Source of the DNA: Streptosporangium nondiastaticum
GTDB lineage: Bacteria > Actinomycetota > Actinomycetes > Streptomycetales > Streptomycetaceae
Length of the DNA: 64,000 nucleotides
Direction of reading: 5' to 3'
Assembly: GCF_003011965.1 (NCBI RefSeq)
Contig: NZ_PXWG01000008.1
Location: 1-64,000, forward strand
Shown: one piece after another, positions 1 to 8,480 of the stretch
How positions within the stretch are numbered: position 1 is the stretch's first letter
Layout: each line of letters opens with the position of its first letter
Translations under genes and position numbers: made by a program
Notes under the pieces: generated by a model
What the model saw: only the letters and a program-made list of their open reading frames with translations
Told to the model about the DNA's origin: nothing
Databases searched by the model: none

Positions 1-20
1 CGGGTCCCCGCGGGGACCCG
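1..20. terminator. GC-rich perfect palindrome, possible terminator of an upstream gene
   Basis: The first 20 bases form a perfect inverted repeat (ten bases and their complement). It could be the terminator stem of a gene lying before the window, but no gene end is visible here and no T-run follows, so the role is inferred only. The rest of 21-320 holds no convincing gene and is the upstream region of the fad operon. Confidence 0.3.
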
Positions 21-222
21 GGGCACAGCCCTTTTCCGGCCCCCGTACCCCCGGGGCCCGGGGGCTCACCCCCGGTTTCAGGAAAGGGCGGGCCAGGGGA
101 TCACCCTCGGCCGCGACGGCGCGCGACCACCGCAAATGCCACCGGCCGTGCCGAACCCGCAGTAGCCCCTCCCGTTCACGGAATGTGACCTTCGCCGCTC
201 CCGCCGAGGGGGCTGGGCAACT

Positions 223-238
223 TAGTTACCCGTAAGTA
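223..238. promoter_or_regulatory. Possible operator upstream of the fad operon
   Basis: The sequence TTAGTTACCCGTAAGTA holds a symmetric core TTAC-CC-GTAA flanked by TA on each side. It lies about 85 bases before the thiolase start, where a TetR-type fatty-acid regulator would be expected to bind. The regulator is not in the window and the link is inference. Confidence 0.35.
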
Positions 239-320
239 GCATGGCCGGTGTCAGCCCGCACCGCGGCGGAGCCGTCCAGGCATGCCCGCGAGCAGCGATC
301 CCGCACAGGAGGAGAGCCAA

Positions 321-1541
321 GTGCCTCGTACCGCTAGGGACGTCGTATTCGTCGACGGCGTCCGCACCCCGTTCGGCAAGGCGGGCCCGAAGGGCATCTA
401 CCACGAGACCCGCGCCGACGACCTCGTCATCAAGTGCATCCGTGAGCTGCTGCGCCGGAACCCGAACCTGGACCCCGCCAAGATCGACGAGGTCGCCATC
501 GCCGCGACCACGCAGATCGGCGACCAGGGCCTGACCCTGGGCCGTACGGCCGGCATGCTCGCGGGCCTGCCGCAGACCGTGCCCGGCATGTCCATCGACC
601 GCATGTGCGCCGGCGCCATGACCGCCGTGACGACCGTCGCCGGCGGCGTCGCCTTCGGCGCGTACGACATCGCCCTCGCGGGCGGCGTCGAGCACATGGG
701 CCGCCACCCGATGGGCGAGGGCGTCGACCCGAACCCGCGCTTCCTCTCGGAGAAGCTGGTCGACGAGTCCGCCCTCGTCATGGGCATGACGGCGGAGAAC
801 CTGCACGACCGCTACCCGCAGCTCACCAAGGAGCGCGCGGACGCCTACGCGGTCCGCAGCCAGGAGAAGGCCGCCAAGGCCTACGCCGACGGCAAGATCC
901 AGGCCGACCTCGTGCCGATCTCCGTGCGCCGCACCACGCCCGAGGGCGGGGAGCTGGGCTGGGGCCTGGTCACGGCCGACGAGCCGATGCGCCCGGGCAC
1001 CACCATGGAGGGCCTGGCGAACCTCAAGACGCCGTTCCGCCCGCACGGCCGGGTCACCCCGGGCAACGCCTCGGGCCTCAACGACGGCGCCACCGCCTCG
1101 CTGATCGCCGCCGAGGACGTCGCGCGCGAGCTGGGCCTGCCGGTCCGCATGCGCCTCGTCTCGTACTCCTTCGTGGGCGTCGAGCCCGAGGTCATGGGCT
1201 ACGGCCCGATCCCGGCGACCGAGAAGGCCCTCGCCAAGGCGGGCCTGACGATCGACGACATCGGCCTCTTCGAGCTCAACGAGGCCTACGCGGTGCAGGT
1301 GCTCGCGCTCCTGGACCACTACGGCATCGCCGACGACGACCCGCGCGTCAACCAGTACGGCGGCGCCATCGCGTTCGGCCACCCGCTGGCCTCGTCCGGC
1401 GTCCGTCTGATGACCCAGCTGGCCCGCCAGTTCGAGGAGCAGCCGCACGTCCGCTACGGCCTCACCTCGATGTGCGTCGGCCTCGGCATGGGCGGCACGG
1501 TCATCTGGGAGAACCCGCACTTCGACGGAGGCAACAAGTGA
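321..1541 (+). CDS. fadA: Acetyl-CoA acyltransferase (thiolase), beta subunit of the fatty-acid oxidation complex
   Basis: Thiolase that cleaves 3-ketoacyl-CoA with CoA to acetyl-CoA and a shortened acyl-CoA, the last step of beta-oxidation in the cytoplasm. The product is 406 residues, usual for the family. The nucleophilic cysteine is Cys96 in DRMCAGAM; the downstream GHP motif in AIAFGHPLASSG and the C-terminal SMCVGLGMGG carry the catalytic His and second Cys. GTG at 321 was chosen because an AGGAGGAG ribosome site ends seven bases before it; the ATG at 282 has none. The stop overlaps the GTG of fadB (GTGA), so the two are translationally coupled. Position next to a multifunctional enzyme fits FadA of the two-gene actinobacterial complex. 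Confidence 0.93.
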   Translation: MPRTARDVVFVDGVRTPFGKAGPKGIYHETRADDLVIKCIRELLRRNPNLDPAKIDEVAIAATTQIGDQGLTLGRTAGMLAGLPQTVPGMSIDRMCAGAMTAVTTVAGGVAFGAYDIALAGGVEHMGRHPMGEGVDPNPRFLSEKLVDESALVMGMTAENLHDRYPQLTKERADAYAVRSQEKAAKAYADGKIQADLVPISVRRTTPEGGELGWGLVTADEPMRPGTTMEGLANLKTPFRPHGRVTPGNASGLNDGATASLIAAEDVARELGLPVRMRLVSYSFVGVEPEVMGYGPIPATEKALAKAGLTIDDIGLFELNEAYAVQVLALLDHYGIADDDPRVNQYGGAIAFGHPLASSGVRLMTQLARQFEEQPHVRYGLTSMCVGLGMGGTVIWENPHFDGGNK

Positions 1542-3667
1542 GCACCACCGCTGAACTTCTCAAGGGTGCGGCGGAGCTGTTCCCCGACGAGGTCGTGACC
1601 CAGGCGCACGTGCGCCACTTCGACCTCCCCTTCGGCGCCGGGCGCTTCGCGCTCATCACGCTCGACAACGGCCTGGACCACACCAAGCCGACCACCTTCG
1701 GCCCGCAGTCGCTCGCGAACCTGGCCGCCGCGATCGACCAGGTCGAGAAGGAGGCCGCCGAGGGCTCCATCACCGGCATCGGCCTCACCGGCAAGCCGTT
1801 CATCTTCGCCGTCGGCGCCGACCTCAAGGGCGTCGAGCTGCTGAAGAAGCACGAGGACGCGCTCGCCATCGGCAAGGGCGGCCACGACGTCTTCAAGCGT
1901 CTCGCCTCCCTCGCCGTCCCGACGTTCGCGTACTACAACGGCGCGGCCATGGGCGGCGGCGTCGAGGTCGGCCTGCACTGCACCTACCGCACCGTCTCGC
2001 GCGCCATCCCCGCCTTCTCCCTGCCCGAGGTCTTCCTCGGCCTGGTCCCCGGCTGGGGCGGCTGCACCCTGCTGCCGAACCTCATCGGCGCCGACCGCGC
2101 GGTCTCGGTCATCATCGAGAACTCGCTCAACCAGAACCGCCAGCTCAAGGGCGTGCAGGTCTTCGAGCTCGGCATCGCCGACGCCCTCTTCGACGGCGCC
2201 GACTTCCTGGAGCAGTCCCTCATCTGGACGGCCCGCGTCCTCAAGGGCGACGTCCAGGTCGACCGCGCCGAGATCGACCGCGGCGAGGCCTGGGACCAGG
2301 CCGTCGAGCGCGGCCGCTTCATCGCCGACTCCAAGGTGCACGGCGCCGCCCCGGCCGCCTACCGCGCCCTGGACATCATCGCCGCGGCGAAGAACGGCGA
2401 CCTGCGCCAGGGCTTCGACGCCGAGGACCAGGCCCTCGCGGACCTGATCATGGGCGACGAGCTGCGCAGCGGCATCTACTCCTTCAACCTGGTGCAGAAG
2501 CGCGCCAAGCGCCCGGCCGGTGCCCCCGACCGCTCGCTGGCCCGCCCCGTCACCAAGGTGGGCGTCGTCGGCGCCGGCCTGATGGCCTCCCAGCTCGCGC
2601 TGCTCTTCGCGCGCCGCCTGGAGGTCCAGGTCGTCCTCACCGACATCGACCAGGAGCGCATCGACAAGGGCGTCGGCTACGTCCACGGCGAGATCGACAA
2701 GCTCCTCGCCAAGGGCCGCATCGGCAACGACAAGGCCAACCGCCTCAAGGCCGCCGTCACCGGCTCCCTCGACAAGGCCGCCGCCTTCGGCGACGCGGAC
2801 TTCGTCATCGAGGCCGTCTTCGAGGAGATGGGCGTCAAGCAGCAGGTGTTCGCCGAGGTCGAGGCGGTCGTCCCCGCCCACACCATCCTGGCGACCAACA
2901 CCTCCTCGCTGTCCGTCAGCGAGATGGCGTCCAAGCTCAAGCACCCCGAGCGGGTCGTCGGCTTCCACTTCTTCAACCCGGTCGCCATCCTCCCGCTGCT
3001 GGAGATCGTCCGCGGCGAGAAGACGGACGACGCCTCCCTGGCCACGGCCTTCGCCGTCGCCAAGAAGCTGAAGAAGAGCGCGGTCCTGGTGAAGGACGCC
3101 CCGGCGTTCGTCGTCAACCGCATCCTGGTCCGCTTCATGGGCGAGATCCAGAACGTCATCGACGAGGGCACGCCGGTCGCTGTCGCGGAGAAGGCCGTCG
3201 AGCCGCTCGGCCTGCCGATGTCCCCGCTGGTGCTCCTGGAGCTCGTCGGCCCCGCGATCGGCCTCCACGTCTCCGAGACGCTGGCCGGCGCGTTCCCCGA
3301 CCGCTTCAAGGTCTCCCCGAACCTCGCCGCGGTCGTCAAGGCCGGGAAGCGCGGCTTCTACGTCTACGACAGCGGGAAGCCGGAGCTCGACCCCGAGGTC
3401 GCGGCGCTGCTCAAGCAGGGCGACAACGTCCTGACGGAGGAGCAGGTGCGGGCGCGCGTCCTGGAGGCGGTGGCCCAGGAGATCGGCATCATGCTGGACG
3501 AGGGCGTCGTCGCCGAGGCCCAGGACATCGACCTGTGCCTGATCACCGGCGCGGGCTGGCCCTTCCACCTGGGCGGCGTGACGCCGTACCTGGACCGGGT
3601 CGGCATCGCCGAGAAGGTCAACGGCAAGCGGTTCCTGCCGCGGGGCGTTGCTTCCGTTCCCGCGTAG
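1538..3667 (+). CDS. fadB: Multifunctional fatty-acid oxidation protein: enoyl-CoA hydratase / 3-hydroxyacyl-CoA dehydrogenase
   Basis: Alpha subunit of the beta-oxidation complex, 709 residues. The N-terminal ~330 residues are a crotonase fold (oxyanion-hole segments around FAVGADLKG and YYNGAAMGGGVEVGL) that hydrates enoyl-CoA. The rest is an NAD-dependent 3-hydroxyacyl-CoA dehydrogenase with the Rossmann glycine motif VVGAGLMASQ, the NTSSLS segment and GFHFFNPV around the catalytic His. It starts with GTG at 1538 overlapping the fadA stop by four bases, with GGAGG at 1526-1531 inside the end of fadA. Product of hydratase and dehydrogenase is passed to the thiolase. A strong hairpin closes the operon. 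Confidence 0.93.
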   Translation: MSTTAELLKGAAELFPDEVVTQAHVRHFDLPFGAGRFALITLDNGLDHTKPTTFGPQSLANLAAAIDQVEKEAAEGSITGIGLTGKPFIFAVGADLKGVELLKKHEDALAIGKGGHDVFKRLASLAVPTFAYYNGAAMGGGVEVGLHCTYRTVSRAIPAFSLPEVFLGLVPGWGGCTLLPNLIGADRAVSVIIENSLNQNRQLKGVQVFELGIADALFDGADFLEQSLIWTARVLKGDVQVDRAEIDRGEAWDQAVERGRFIADSKVHGAAPAAYRALDIIAAAKNGDLRQGFDAEDQALADLIMGDELRSGIYSFNLVQKRAKRPAGAPDRSLARPVTKVGVVGAGLMASQLALLFARRLEVQVVLTDIDQERIDKGVGYVHGEIDKLLAKGRIGNDKANRLKAAVTGSLDKAAAFGDADFVIEAVFEEMGVKQQVFAEVEAVVPAHTILATNTSSLSVSEMASKLKHPERVVGFHFFNPVAILPLLEIVRGEKTDDASLATAFAVAKKLKKSAVLVKDAPAFVVNRILVRFMGEIQNVIDEGTPVAVAEKAVEPLGLPMSPLVLLELVGPAIGLHVSETLAGAFPDRFKVSPNLAAVVKAGKRGFYVYDSGKPELDPEVAALLKQGDNVLTEEQVRARVLEAVAQEIGIMLDEGVVAEAQDIDLCLITGAGWPFHLGGVTPYLDRVGIAEKVNGKRFLPRGVASVPA

Positions 3668-3681
3668 CGGGAGCTAAGCCG

Positions 3682-3714
3682 GAGGGCCGTACGGGGTTTC
3701 CCCGTACGGCCCTC
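3682..3714 (+). terminator. Intrinsic terminator of the fadAB operon
   Basis: A perfect 15-bp stem (3682-3696 with 3700-3714) with a TTT loop follows fadB by 14 bases and is followed by GTTTGCG. It also lies just before the end of the convergent DUF397 gene and may work both ways. Confidence 0.85.
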
Positions 3715-3727
3715 GTTTGCGTTGGCG

Positions 3728-3922
3728 TCAGACGGCCCTGACGAAGGCGGCCCAGGCCGCCGGGGAAAAGGCGAGGACGGGGCCGCCGGGGGTTTTGCTG
3801 TCGCGGACGGGGACGATGTCCGGGGATGCGGATGGTGCCCATTCAAGGCAGTTGTCACCACCATTGCCGCTGTAGCTGGACTTGGCCCATACCGCGCGGG
3901 ATATGTCAGGGATGGTAGCCAT
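3728..3922 (-). CDS. DUF397 small protein, partner of the XRE regulator
   Basis: A 64-residue protein with the DUF397 pattern: an N-terminal W-x-K-S-S-Y-S-G segment (AVWAKSSYSGNGGDNCLEW), a middle VPVRDSKTP and a C-terminal AFSPAAWAAFV. In Streptomyces such proteins sit beside XRE/DUF5753 regulators and some (for example next to whiJ-like genes) affect development; their biochemical action is not well known. Its start overlaps the end of the upstream XRE gene by 17 bases, so the pair is one transcription unit. No membrane segment or signal peptide is visible; it is expected in the cytoplasm, probably binding the regulator. Confidence 0.85.
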   Translation of the reverse strand: MATIPDISRAVWAKSSYSGNGGDNCLEWAPSASPDIVPVRDSKTPGGPVLAFSPAAWAAFVRAV

Positions 3923-4742
3923 CGGGTAATGCCTCCATGACGGACCTGATGAATGCCGCCGAGTCGGCCGGCGACAGGGCGCTTGCGCTCAGGAGATCGT
4001 AAGCACGGTCGCGTGTGACGAAGTCGGTTGCGTCTTCCAGCAGGGTCCCGGTGGAGATCGACTCCTCGTAGGCGACTTGTGTCCCATCGCGCAGGGTCAG
4101 CAGGGTCAGAGTGCCGCCCACCAGGCCGTGGCCACCGTGGGAGAACGGCAGGATCTGAACCGTGGTGGTCGAGGTGAGGGTCAGCCCGGCCAGCCGGTCG
4201 AGCTGAGCACGCATGGTCTTCGGGCCGCCGAAGGAACGCCGGATCACACCTTCGTCGAGGATGAAGGAAATGTCCGGCTCCGGGTCCTCCCGCAGGAGGG
4301 CCTGTCGTGACAGCCGGGCCGTCACCAGTTCCTCGATCTGGTCCGATGTAGCCCGAGGGTTGTATGCCTCGAACAGGGCCCTCGCATATTCTTCCGTCTG
4401 CACCAGACCCGGGACGATCTGCCCGGTGTATTGCTGAATCAGGCGCGCCTGACCCTCCAGCTCCATTCGGCGACGGAACTGATCCGGATGGATCTCCTTC
4501 CGAGCGAGCTGGTACAGCTCGACGAAAATGCCGTCCGTGCCGAACTGGGCGTCCAGCAACGCCGGAAGCTCCGGCGGCGGCATCGACTCGGCCGTCTCCA
4601 CCCTCGCCAAGTGACTCCTGCTGAAGTTCACAATCTCGGCGAGCCGCTCCAGGCTCATATTTCCGCGATACGCGCGCATCTTCGCCCCGAACAGATGCCG
4701 GGCGGACCGGTCCGGCGTCAGCGTGCGTGGTCGTGCGGGCAT
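3906..4742 (-). CDS. XRE-family helix-turn-helix regulator with DUF5753 domain
   Basis: A 278-residue regulator. Residues ~15-70 are an XRE helix-turn-helix (LAEIVNFSRSHLARVETAES), and the rest is the DUF5753 ligand-like domain, marked by QQYTGQIVPGLVQTEEYARAL and a C-terminal VRSVMEAL-like helix before the stop. Together with the overlapping DUF397 gene it forms the WhiJ-like pair common in Streptomyces. The third partner often found in such loci, an anti-sigma-like ATPase, is absent here. A small ORF is transcribed divergently, and the shared gap holds repeated GTTGCC half-sites that may be its own operator. Confidence 0.88.
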   Translation of the reverse strand: MPARPRTLTPDRSARHLFGAKMRAYRGNMSLERLAEIVNFSRSHLARVETAESMPPPELPALLDAQFGTDGIFVELYQLARKEIHPDQFRRRMELEGQARLIQQYTGQIVPGLVQTEEYARALFEAYNPRATSDQIEELVTARLSRQALLREDPEPDISFILDEGVIRRSFGGPKTMRAQLDRLAGLTLTSTTTVQILPFSHGGHGLVGGTLTLLTLRDGTQVAYEESISTGTLLEDATDFVTRDRAYDLLSASALSPADSAAFIRSVMEALPDGYHP

Positions 4743-4809
4743 GCACGTACCCCCTATCTCCCCTGCTCAGGCGAGGGACATGAACTCCTGGTGGTCGACG
4801 TCTCTGCCC

Positions 4810-4850
4810 GGCAACCCTAGTTATCTGAAGGGGAGTTGCCCGCTGGCAAC
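4810..4850. promoter_or_regulatory. Repeated GGCAAC/GTTGCC half-sites in a divergent promoter gap
   Basis: GGCAAC occurs at 4810-4815, then an inverted pair GTTGCC-CGCT-GGCAAC at 4835-4850. The sites lie between the divergent XRE gene and the small ORF at 4876, where the regulator would be expected to bind. Binding is inferred, not shown. Confidence 0.35.
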
Positions 4851-4875
4851 GAGCAAGACACAACGGAGGCCGGAC

Positions 4876-5061
4876 ATGCTGAACGAACGTGCGAATGCCC
4901 ACCCGTACGACGACGAGGGCACCCGCACGAAAACAACCGCCTCCTGCCTGACGTGCGCCGTCCTCGTCATGAAGCGCGCCGCCGCCCTGCGGCAGGGCCT
5001 CGCCGCGGTCGAGGAGATCGAGAGCCGACGCCGGGAACACCTCCGGCAGGAACACCGCTGA
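4876..5061 (+). CDS. Small hypothetical protein divergent from the XRE regulator
   Basis: A 61-residue ORF starting at ATG 4876, chosen because GGAGG at 4865-4869 sits at the right distance; the longer reading back to 4723 has no such site and overlaps the regulator. The protein is hydrophilic, with one CLTC motif (TTASCLTCAVL) and a charged C-terminal helix rich in Arg and Glu. I do not recognise the family. The CxxC pair could bind metal or be redox active, but nothing else supports this. Its gene ends three bases before the stop of the convergent membrane protein. Confidence 0.55.
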   Translation: MLNERANAHPYDDEGTRTKTTASCLTCAVLVMKRAAALRQGLAAVEEIESRRREHLRQEHR

Positions 5062-5064
5062 GGC

Positions 5065-6255
5065 TCACCCCGTGCGCACACCCCTGAGGTCGTACGTGGT
5101 GCCGGACAGCACCATGGTGAGGGTGTACGACGGCGAACCGTTCGTGACGCCGGTGAACTTCCCCCTCAGCTTGTAGCTCTCGTGGGACGTCCGGTTGCCA
5201 CTGCCGGGCGTGGTGTCGGTAATGTCGGTCCAGAGGTCGTAACCGGTTTCCTCGACCGTGCCGTCCTGCTGGATCCAGGCCTGCATCGGGCCGATCTTCA
5301 TGTTGATCACGCTGGCCACGCCCGTGGTCGCCGGTGTCCAGTTCGCGGCAGTGAAATTCACGGTGATCCTCCCGGCATCATCGATGCCGGGCCCGCTCGG
5401 GTCGCTCACCTTCGTCACCGTGACGTAGCACTCGGGCTTCTCGCACTTCGCTCCGTTCGCGGTCCCGTTGTAGTCACCGTTGATGTTGAAGGAGGCGGAG
5501 GAGGGAGACGACGCGGACGGCGAGGTGAAGTGGTTGTAGGCCCAGTACGCGCCGACCGCCACGGCCGCGATGACGGCGATGCCGATGAGGACGCGGCCCA
5601 CGCGGGAGGCGCCGACGCCGGCGACGGCTTCGGCTCCGGCGCCCGTGGCCGCTTCGCCGCCCGCGAGCGCTTCTTCGCCCGCCGCGACGGGGGCGGCCGG
5701 CGGGGGGAGGTCCGGGGCCGCTGCCGGACCGCCGGGTACTTCCGCGACCTGCGGAACGGGGGTAACGGCGTCGTGCGCCACATGGACGGCGCCGGGCGGC
5801 CGTACGATCCCTTGGCGAGGGAGCTCGGGCACGGGAACATCGGGCACAGGGGCATCGGGACCCACGCCGCCGGGACCGGGCCCCTCCGGAACCTGTGGTT
5901 CGGGAGGGGCGCGGCGGGCGGGGCCCACCTTCTCAAGCCTCCGCCATTTCGCGTCGAGCCGGGCGTCGAGATCTTCCAGGTACGCGCGGCAGGCGTCCGG
6001 TCCCTGCGACAGCGTCTCCCGCGCCTGGTCGATCTTTTGCAGAGTGGTCTCCATGTTCTCCTGGAGCATGCGGAACTCAAGCCTGGCCTGATCCGCTGTC
6101 AGCCCGTACTGGCCGCCCGGCTTGCCTGCCAGGAAGTACTCCTCTTTGTTCGCCAGAATCATCTGCTGGGTCTTCAGCAGTTGCTGAAGACTCTTGATTC
6201 TTTCCTGCACCTTTTCCATCAGGATCAGGTTGTCGAACGCCGCCCACTGGCTCAT
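5065..6255 (-). CDS. Membrane protein with N-terminal coiled coil and extracytoplasmic C-terminal domain
   Basis: A 396-residue protein of unknown function. The start ATG at 6255 overlaps the stop of the upstream SH3-like gene (ATGA), giving translational coupling. Residues ~1-110 are highly charged and predicted coiled coil (VQERIKSLQQLLKTQQ and later helices). A long Pro/Ala/Val-rich linker (about 115-225) leads to one membrane helix (VLIGIAVIAAVAVGAYWAY). The last ~130 residues lie outside the membrane and look like a beta-rich domain with one Cys pair (KCEKPECYV). No catalytic motif is seen. With the partner gene and the divergent degenerate kinase it may belong to an envelope signalling set; this is inference. 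Confidence 0.75.
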   Translation of the reverse strand: MSQWAAFDNLILMEKVQERIKSLQQLLKTQQMILANKEEYFLAGKPGGQYGLTADQARLEFRMLQENMETTLQKIDQARETLSQGPDACRAYLEDLDARLDAKWRRLEKVGPARRAPPEPQVPEGPGPGGVGPDAPVPDVPVPELPRQGIVRPPGAVHVAHDAVTPVPQVAEVPGGPAAAPDLPPPAAPVAAGEEALAGGEAATGAGAEAVAGVGASRVGRVLIGIAVIAAVAVGAYWAYNHFTSPSASSPSSASFNINGDYNGTANGAKCEKPECYVTVTKVSDPSGPGIDDAGRITVNFTAANWTPATTGVASVINMKIGPMQAWIQQDGTVEETGYDLWTDITDTTPGSGNRTSHESYKLRGKFTGVTNGSPSYTLTMVLSGTTYDLRGVRTG

Positions 6256-6731
6256 GACCGCTCCTCGAATGTCACGTGGCGCAAAGTGACTCCGTCGTAG
6301 CGGTGCCAGCCATGGGCGAAGTCCCACATCCACGCCTCCCCGTCACGCAGGACGAGCCCGGCGCGGAACGCCTGGGCGTGGAAGGACTCGGCGTCGATCC
6401 GCCCGTCCTTCACGTCTTCAAGCAGTCGCGAGCAGGCCGACAGCGCGCCCTGTAGCTGCGCTACCAGCTCCATGGCATCGGCATCGACGGACTCGTCGGG
6501 CGTGATCGCCTCCAGATGCCGCCCGTCGGTCCAGCCCTGCGGGCCGCCGCGGGCCGTGAGCCGCACCCAGCCGTCGGGCCGCCGCTCGACGACCTGCACT
6601 TCCGTACCGCCGGGGAGTTCTGCGACCGGCTGCTGCTCCGCATCCGGACCCGGATCCGGCAGGTTCCACAGATCCGCGCCCCACGCGGGGACCGTATGGG
6701 TGGCGACGAATCCGTCATTCGCGCTGGTCAT
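6252..6731 (-). CDS. SH3-like domain protein, coupled to the coiled-coil membrane protein
   Basis: A 159-residue cytoplasmic-looking protein. Residues ~35-75 read like a bacterial SH3 fold: PVAELPGGTEVQVVERRPDGWVRLTARGGPQGWTDGRHLE, with the characteristic D-G-W and G-W segments. The C-terminal half is helical followed by a Trp-rich piece (DGEAWMWDFAHGWHRYDG). ATG at 6731 has GGAAGG nine bases before it. The gene is the first of a two-gene unit and its stop overlaps the next start. No signal peptide is seen, which is unusual for a bacterial SH3 protein and suggests an internal binding role. Function unknown. Confidence 0.72.
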   Translation of the reverse strand: MTSANDGFVATHTVPAWGADLWNLPDPGPDAEQQPVAELPGGTEVQVVERRPDGWVRLTARGGPQGWTDGRHLEAITPDESVDADAMELVAQLQGALSACSRLLEDVKDGRIDAESFHAQAFRAGLVLRDGEAWMWDFAHGWHRYDGVTLRHVTFEERS

Positions 6732-6863
6732 GGCATGGACCCTTCCGAGGGGCCCCTGAATTCAGCCTGGCACCGCGGGCCCGGCGGATCAAGGGGATGC
6801 GGATGAGGCGAACCCCGGCCCGGCGGCGCAGTATGGGATCAGGGAGCACGAAGGGATCGCACC

Positions 6864-8402
6864 GTGAGCACGCAGGGCGGCCCCGGAACCGGTGGGAGCC
6901 CCGGGCCGGACCGCGGAGCGGAAGAATTGCTGGCCGACCGGTACCGGCTGGGCGGGACGCTCGGCGACGGCACCATGGGCACGGTCCGGCGGGCGGTGGA
7001 CACCGCACTCGACCGTGACGTCGCGGTCAAGGAAGTGACCGTCAGCGGTCTGCCGCCCGAGGAGCTCGCCGCTCTGTACTCCCGCATCCTGCGTACGGCC
7101 CGGGCGGCGGCCGGGGTCCGGCACGTCAACGCCGTCACCGTCTTCGACGTGCTGGAGCAGGACGGCCGGCCGTGGATCGTGATGGAGCTGGTCGACGGGC
7201 GCTCCCTGGCCGGCGTCCTCTCCGGGGAAGGGACTCTCCGGCCGCGCGATGCGGCCCGCCTCGCCCAGCCGCTGCTGGGCGCCCTGCAGCAGGCGCACCG
7301 CGTCGGCGTGCTCCACGGGGACGTCACACCGGCGAGCGTGCTGCTGGAACACAGCGGCAGGGTGGTGCTCACCGGCTTCGGCCTCGCCGTGTTCGAGGGC
7401 CCGGCCGATCTGGCCCGCATCGTCAGCGCCGTCGGATCGGCCGCGTACGTGGCGCCGGAGCTGACCATGGGCCCGCCCGGACCGCCGTCGGACCTGTGGT
7501 CACTGGGCGCAACGCTGTACAGCGCTCTGGAGGGCGGGCCCCCGTTCCAGCGCGCGACGGATGCCGAGACCCTGGAAGCGGTGGCCGCCGATCCGCTGCC
7601 GCCGCCCCGGCACGCCGGACCACTCACCCCGGTGGTCGAGGCATTGCTGCGCAAGGACCCGGATCAGCGACCGGACGCCGAGCAGGCCCGGCGCATGCTC
7701 GCCGACGCGGTCGCCGGACCGTCCGTCACCGCGACGCAGCCGATCACTCCACCCCCGTCCCCGCCTCCACCCCCTCCCCCGCAACGCGTGACACACGAGA
7801 CCCGCCCGCCACCGACCGTCCCCGTAGCGCCACCGGTCCCGGTCCCTGCTGCGGGAGGCACCGGCCCGGGCGGTCAGGCCCCGCACCCTCCGGGCGCACC
7901 CGCCGGCAGCCGCCCCAGGCGCAAGGCGCGCATACGCGCCCTGATCACCGCGGCCTCCCTTCTCCTGGCACTCATCGGCGGCGGAATCACCGTGTGGAAA
8001 CTGACCAGCAGCCCGCACCATGCTCCGCAGTCCGTACCGTCCACGGCCCCCAGCACTCCGCCGTCCGCACCACCCGCACCACCCGCCCCGGCCCAGCCGC
8101 CCAGTGGCACGCCCGCCGCCGCTCCCCAGCAGGTGGTGCAGGACTACTACGCCGCCATCAGCAACCGTGATTACCGGCGCGCCTGGGACCTCGGAGGCAA
8201 GAACCTCGGTGGTTCCTATGAGGAGTTCGCCAAGGGTTTCGCGACCACCGCCTCGGACTCCGTCACAGTCACCTCCGTGTCCGGCAACACCGTGGGCGTC
8301 CAGCTCGACGCGACGCAGACGGACGGATCGCACCGGTATTTCTCCGGCACGTTCACGGTGAACAACGGCGAGATCGTCTCGGCCGCCGTGCAGCGCCGCT
8401 GA
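6864..8402 (+). CDS. Degenerate Ser/Thr protein kinase (probable pseudokinase) with transmembrane helix and extracytoplasmic domain
   Basis: A 512-residue PknB-like protein. The kinase fold spans ~25-285: glycine loop LGDGTMGTV, the ATP lysine Lys56 in VAVKEV, hinge VMELVDG, and APE segment VAPELT. Key residues differ from active kinases: HRD is HGD (151-153), the catalytic-loop Asn is Ser158, DFG is GFG (171-173), and the helix-C Glu position appears to be Thr. The magnesium-binding Asp is therefore missing. A Pro-rich linker, one membrane helix (LITAASLLLALIGGGITVW) and an NTF2-like domain (VVQDYYAAISNRDYRRAWDL) follow. It probably binds partners rather than phosphorylates. GTG start at 6864 follows AAGGGA. 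Divergent from the SH3/coiled-coil pair. Confidence 0.85.
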   Translation: MSTQGGPGTGGSPGPDRGAEELLADRYRLGGTLGDGTMGTVRRAVDTALDRDVAVKEVTVSGLPPEELAALYSRILRTARAAAGVRHVNAVTVFDVLEQDGRPWIVMELVDGRSLAGVLSGEGTLRPRDAARLAQPLLGALQQAHRVGVLHGDVTPASVLLEHSGRVVLTGFGLAVFEGPADLARIVSAVGSAAYVAPELTMGPPGPPSDLWSLGATLYSALEGGPPFQRATDAETLEAVAADPLPPPRHAGPLTPVVEALLRKDPDQRPDAEQARRMLADAVAGPSVTATQPITPPPSPPPPPPPQRVTHETRPPPTVPVAPPVPVPAAGGTGPGGQAPHPPGAPAGSRPRRKARIRALITAASLLLALIGGGITVWKLTSSPHHAPQSVPSTAPSTPPSAPPAPPAPAQPPSGTPAAAPQQVVQDYYAAISNRDYRRAWDLGGKNLGGSYEEFAKGFATTASDSVTVTSVSGNTVGVQLDATQTDGSHRYFSGTFTVNNGEIVSAAVQRR

Positions 8403-8480
8403 CCCTGTCGGATTGGCCCACGATCTACGGAGGGAAATGGCCCTGCCCACCGGTCCACCTCCTCCCGTAGCCTCAACGTC

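Noticed and set aside
1454..3568. 704-residue minus-strand frame over fadB
   Set aside because: Antisense shadow; fadB on the plus strand shows all expected motifs.
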